A stretch of DNA of 64,000 nucleotides from the NCBI GenBank assembly GCA_023415305.1, contig JAEZKZ010000052.1, positions 1 through 64,000 on the forward strand, written 5' to 3'. The position numbers were made by a program, and so were the translations under genes. Below are positions 61,461 to 64,000 of the stretch, in pieces. The stretch's first letter is position 1. Each line of letters opens with the position of its first letter. The notes beneath the pieces were generated by a model. That model searched no databases. It was not told the DNA's origin and worked only from the letters and a program-made list of their open reading frames with translations. Source of the stretch: Bacillota bacterium (GTDB lineage Bacteria > Bacillota > Clostridia > Acetivibrionales > DSM-1351).

Positions 61461-62204
61461 GTGGAACACATATTAAAAATTGCTGTAGTAGGCTTGATAT
61501 CAGGAATTACCGGGACAGGTATAGGCGGATTGATAGCCTTTTTTGTGGGCAAAAATATAAGTAAGAGATTATTGAGCTCAATACTGGAGTTCTCGGCAGG
61601 TCTGATGACTTCGGTGGTTTGTTTTGAGCTTATACCGGAAGCGGTTGATATAGCAGGTCTGAACCTTACATTAATAGGGGTGCTGCTGGGAATACTGATA
61701 GTGATTTTTATTGATGATATTGTTAAGCAGATTGATGCAGTAAAGAATTCTAAAGGTAATTCGGACCTGTTGAGGGCAGGAATTCTGGTCTCCATAGGTC
61801 TTGCTATGCACAATCTGCCGGAGGGTTTTGCAGTCGGCTCGGGTTTTGAAGCCTCATTCAGCCTTGGAGTCACACTTACACTGATAATAGCAATACATGA
61901 TGTCCCTGAAGGTATTGCCATGGCGTTGCCCATGAGAGTGGGAGGATTCTCGGCTGTAAAAGCTTTCATGCTGACTATACTGTCAGGTGTGCCTATGGGT
62001 ATAGGCGCTTTGATAGGAGCTGCCTTAGGGCGGGTTTCGGAGCAATTCATCGGGATTTGCCTGGGGTTTGCCGGTGGTGCAATGCTTTTTGTTGTATATG
62101 GAGAATTAATACCTGAGTCAAAAAGGATGTATCTGGGCAGAATGTCATCTGTGGGCAATATACTTGGCATTTTGTGTGGTATAATAGTAACCATGATTAA
62201 CTGA
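61461..62204 (+). CDS. ZIP-family metal transporter
   Basis: A 247-residue protein with seven to eight helices. The metal-site helices contain HNLPEGFAVGSG (about 117-128) and HDVPEGIAM (about 148-156). Such proteins take up Zn2+, Fe2+ or Mn2+ in bacteria. GTG is the start, with AAGGA about 9 bases upstream. It lies between prfA and the Sua5-type gene, the usual Firmicute order. A long reading frame on the opposite strand is a shadow of this gene. Confidence 0.9.
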   Translation: MEHILKIAVVGLISGITGTGIGGLIAFFVGKNISKRLLSSILEFSAGLMTSVVCFELIPEAVDIAGLNLTLIGVLLGILIVIFIDDIVKQIDAVKNSKGNSDLLRAGILVSIGLAMHNLPEGFAVGSGFEASFSLGVTLTLIIAIHDVPEGIAMALPMRVGGFSAVKAFMLTILSGVPMGIGALIGAALGRVSEQFIGICLGFAGGAMLFVVYGELIPESKRMYLGRMSSVGNILGILCGIIVTMIN

Positions 62205-62206
62205 GG

Positions 62207-62284
62207 AAACAGGAGTCAGAAGCCGGTAGCAAAACCTGAAAGTCAGAAGTCAGCAAACAGGAGAAAACCTGAAAGCCAGAAGGC
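62207..62284. repeat. Degenerate tandem repeat in the ZIP-Sua5 spacer
   Basis: AAACAGGAG occurs at 62207 and 62255, and AAAACCTGAAAGYCAGAAGKC at 62231 and 62264, so two partial copies of one unit lie in tandem. No coding potential was seen. Function unknown. Confidence 0.55.
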
Positions 62285-62338
62285 GGAATTCAGTAGTTAG
62301 CAGAGAACCTTAATGAGTAACATAGGAGCACAGAAGAA

Positions 62339-63394
62339 ATGGTTACAGAAGTTATAAAAATAGACCCTGAGAATATAGATTTGGATAAACTCAATACTGC
62401 GGCTGAATTACTCAGAACGGGAAGTATAGTTGCCATTCCCACCGAAACGGTATATGGACTTGGTGCCAATGCACTTGATCCTGAAGCTGTAGAAAAAATT
62501 TACAAGGCAAAAGGGAGGCCTTCGGATAATCCGCTGATAGTACATATTGCAGAAAAGGAAAAGGTTTATCAGCTTGCCGTAAGCATATCTGAGAAAGCCG
62601 CAATACTGATGGACAAGCTATGGCCGGGCCCTCTGACGCTTGTACTGAAAAAAAGTCCAATCATTCCGGAGGTTATTACTGCCGGACTGGATACTGTGGC
62701 GGTTCGTATGCCCGGACATCCGGTGGCACGTGAGCTGATACGGCTTGCAGGAGTACCTGTCGCTGCGCCCAGCGCAAATGCTTCCGGTAAACCAAGTACC
62801 ACAATGGCGCAGCACGTCCTTGACGATATGGAAGGCAAAATTGCAATGGTGGTTGATGCAGGTGTCTCTCAAGTGGGCTTGGAGTCCACGGTACTGGATG
62901 TTTCTGTAGACCCTCCTGTACTTTTGAGACCCGGTGGTATAACGCCAAGTCAAATTGAAAAGTTTATTGGTCCCATAGACATGGATAAAACAATTTTAGG
63001 GAAAATTAGTTCAGAAAACATTCCAAAATCACCGGGGATGAAATATACTCATTACTCTCCTAAAGCACATGTTGTGATAGTCAAAAGTAAAAATAGAGAC
63101 AAGCAGACTGACAAAATTGCCGAGCTGGCGAAAAAAGCTGGGGGCGAGGGAAAGAAGGTAGGGATTTGCGCCACCGATCAAACAAAGGATTTCTATAATG
63201 GCTTTGAGATTCTGTCCATGGGAGACAGAGATAACCCTGAAACCATCGCAGCAAGTTTATTTGCTCTTTTAAGAGAATTTGACAACAGAGGTGTTGATAT
63301 AATTTTTGCTGAAGCAGTGGACGAGCATGAGGTTGGTCTGGCAATAATGAACAGAATGGTTAAGGCCGCCGGTTATGACATAGTAGAAACTTAA
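62339..63394 (+). CDS. L-threonylcarbamoyladenylate synthase (Sua5/YwlC)
   Basis: A 351-residue Sua5-type enzyme: a YrdC domain (about 1-210; IPTETVYGLGANA about 33-45, SANASGKPSTT about 145-155) joined to a C-terminal Sua5 domain of about 120 residues. It makes threonylcarbamoyl-AMP from Thr, bicarbonate and ATP for the t6A37 modification of ANN-decoding tRNAs. AGGAG lies about 10 bases before the ATG. It is followed by the phosphatase gene, the same order as in Bacillus ywlC-ywlE. Confidence 0.93.
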   Translation: MVTEVIKIDPENIDLDKLNTAAELLRTGSIVAIPTETVYGLGANALDPEAVEKIYKAKGRPSDNPLIVHIAEKEKVYQLAVSISEKAAILMDKLWPGPLTLVLKKSPIIPEVITAGLDTVAVRMPGHPVARELIRLAGVPVAAPSANASGKPSTTMAQHVLDDMEGKIAMVVDAGVSQVGLESTVLDVSVDPPVLLRPGGITPSQIEKFIGPIDMDKTILGKISSENIPKSPGMKYTHYSPKAHVVIVKSKNRDKQTDKIAELAKKAGGEGKKVGICATDQTKDFYNGFEILSMGDRDNPETIAASLFALLREFDNRGVDIIFAEAVDEHEVGLAIMNRMVKAAGYDIVET

Positions 63395-63445
63395 CGCTGG
63401 AGCGGCGTAATTGAAATATACAGGAAAAGGTAAAAAAATTAAAAA

Positions 63446-63534
63446 AAAGGAGGTACCGAGCCCATACCATTTCTATCAAGGAAATACATATTTCTTTGAT
63501 GTTCTTGTGAAATGCTGGGCATGGCATAATCATG
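63446..63534 (+). repeat. SD-to-start hairpin element upstream of the phosphatase (family 1, copy C)
   Basis: An 89-bp segment separates AAAGGAGG from the start codon of the phosphatase gene. ATCAAGGAAAT pairs with ATTTCTTTGAT in the inner hairpin; the outer GCCCAT/ATGGC stem is shorter than in copy B. Its short internal reading frame has lost its ATG (ATA), and one base is missing in GGCATGGCAT, so only the last ATG is in frame with the gene. Confidence 0.75.
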
Positions 63535-64000
63535 GAAACTGAACAGTACAATGAAAACATGTTGGTTCCTGATAAAGATACAGACAATCTTAATATTATT
63601 TTTGTATGTACTGGAAACACCTGTAGAAGCTGTATGGCTGAAGGTATCTTCAGAGCATTTTATCAGCAGGAGGAGAGCCATATGGGAGCAATTGTTTCGT
63701 CAAGAGGGATTCAGGCCTTCGACGGAGATCCAGCTTCCCTGCATTCTGTTGAAGCGTTGAAAAAACTTTGGGACATTGATATATCCATTCACAAGGCTAG
63801 GCTTCTCCGCCCGGAAGATATGAATAAAGCCGGACTGATACTGACTATGACAAGACAGCACAGAGATTTTCTCAGAAGCAGATTTCCAGGAAAAAAATCA
63901 ATTATTTATACCTTGAAGGAGTATGCTTATCCTGAACAGGCAGCAGATGGAAGCAGTCTGGATATCACCGATCCCTTCGGAATGCCTTATGAAAGCTATG
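63532..64000 (+). CDS. Low-molecular-weight phosphotyrosine/phosphoarginine phosphatase (3' end outside window)
   Basis: The frame is open to the window's right edge, giving 156 residues. After a 20-residue N-terminal extension, VCTGNTCRSCMAEG holds the catalytic Cys and Arg of the C-x5-R loop, and DPFGMPY near the end contains the general-acid aspartate. Relatives include YwlE, an arginine phosphatase of Bacillus encoded next to ywlC. The position after the Sua5-type gene supports that relation. The start is set by the last ATG of the upstream hairpin element; no Shine-Dalgarno lies within 15 bases of it. Confidence 0.85.
   Translation, partial: METEQYNENMLVPDKDTDNLNIIFVCTGNTCRSCMAEGIFRAFYQQEESHMGAIVSSRGIQAFDGDPASLHSVEALKKLWDIDISIHKARLLRPEDMNKAGLILTMTRQHRDFLRSRFPGKKSIIYTLKEYAYPEQAADGSSLDITDPFGMPYESY

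Noticed and set aside
61421..62194. 257-residue frame antisense to the ZIP transporter gene
   Set aside because: It mirrors the ZIP reading frame with good codon bias on the plus strand; the minus-strand protein is Pro/Ser/Thr-rich with no family, typical of a shadow.
62207..62284. Tandem repeat as a small coding gene
   Set aside because: Stop codons in all frames and no ribosome site; it was kept as a non-coding repeat.
63551..63760. 69-residue plus-strand frame at the right end
   Set aside because: A shadow in another frame of the phosphatase gene that runs off the window.

Overview
The window looks like chromosome of a low-GC, Gram-positive, spore-forming anaerobe of the Clostridia, most likely a polysaccharide-degrading (Ruminiclostridium-like) species. 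The evidence is the AT-rich sequence, strong AGGAGG ribosome binding sites throughout, a YabG sporulation protease, a large SRP RNA of the Bacillus/Clostridium type, ATPase-less sugar ABC importers beside intracellular glycosidases, and a VTC/DUF4956/CotH cluster. The species assignment is inference. No tRNA, rRNA, CRISPR array, transposase or phage gene was seen.

Layout. 1-6.3 kb: a truncated MgtC-family gene, then SIS isomerase, PfkB kinase, GH36-like glycosidase and GatZ/KbaZ aldolase subunit genes, probably for galactose/galactosamine-type sugars through tagatose phosphates. 6.4-13.1 kb (minus strand): a DUF4430 lipoprotein and a LacI-controlled maltodextrin operon (lacI, binding protein, two permeases, GH13 enzyme). 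13.2-17.8 kb: a divergent EamA exporter/MocR regulator pair, an orphan membrane histidine kinase and a zinc-ribbon protein. 18-26.8 kb: a second sugar ABC importer followed by GH3, GH30 and membrane-anchored NagZ-like GH3 genes. 27-28.5 kb: a PutP-type symporter. 28.8-32.1 kb (minus): a metal-efflux operon (ArsR/CadC-type sensor, free HMA protein, P1B ATPase) plus a dienelactone-hydrolase-like gene. 32.3-41.2 kb: yabG, a secreted protein of unknown function, an ABC exporter with a two-component system, and a secreted Ser-rich/unknown/DUF350 set. 41.2-45.5 kb: a gene-poor stretch with an inverted-repeat element, a candidate small RNA and the SRP RNA, then dnaX-ybaB-recR. 45.8-56.5 kb: a QueG-like Fe-S protein, a GGDEF protein, a two-component system, CBS-pyrophosphatase, VTC-domain polymerase, DUF4956 and CotH kinase. 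56.7-64 kb: a CBS-domain transporter-like protein, DUF2089 and YvlB-like genes, prfA, a ZIP transporter, a Sua5-type gene and a truncated low-molecular-weight phosphatase.

The most unusual signals are non-coding. (1) Three genes (GH30, CotH kinase, phosphatase) carry the same 75-92 bp hairpin element inserted exactly between the Shine-Dalgarno sequence and the start codon; in one copy a single-base deletion forces initiation at the last ATG. (2) Three other genes (a permease, the MocR regulator, an ABC ATPase) have a different AAGCCACTT-type stem whose 3' arm ends one to three bases before the Shine-Dalgarno. (3) Two large imperfect inverted-repeat elements, 20 kb apart, share internal-loop sequences while their stems differ with pairing kept, as expected for a structured RNA. 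(4) A possible small RNA with an anti-Shine-Dalgarno segment lies upstream of the SRP RNA. These are inferences from one window and need genome-wide searches.

Starts were moved from the longest reading frame where a Shine-Dalgarno sequence clearly pointed to an internal codon; each case is noted in its entry.
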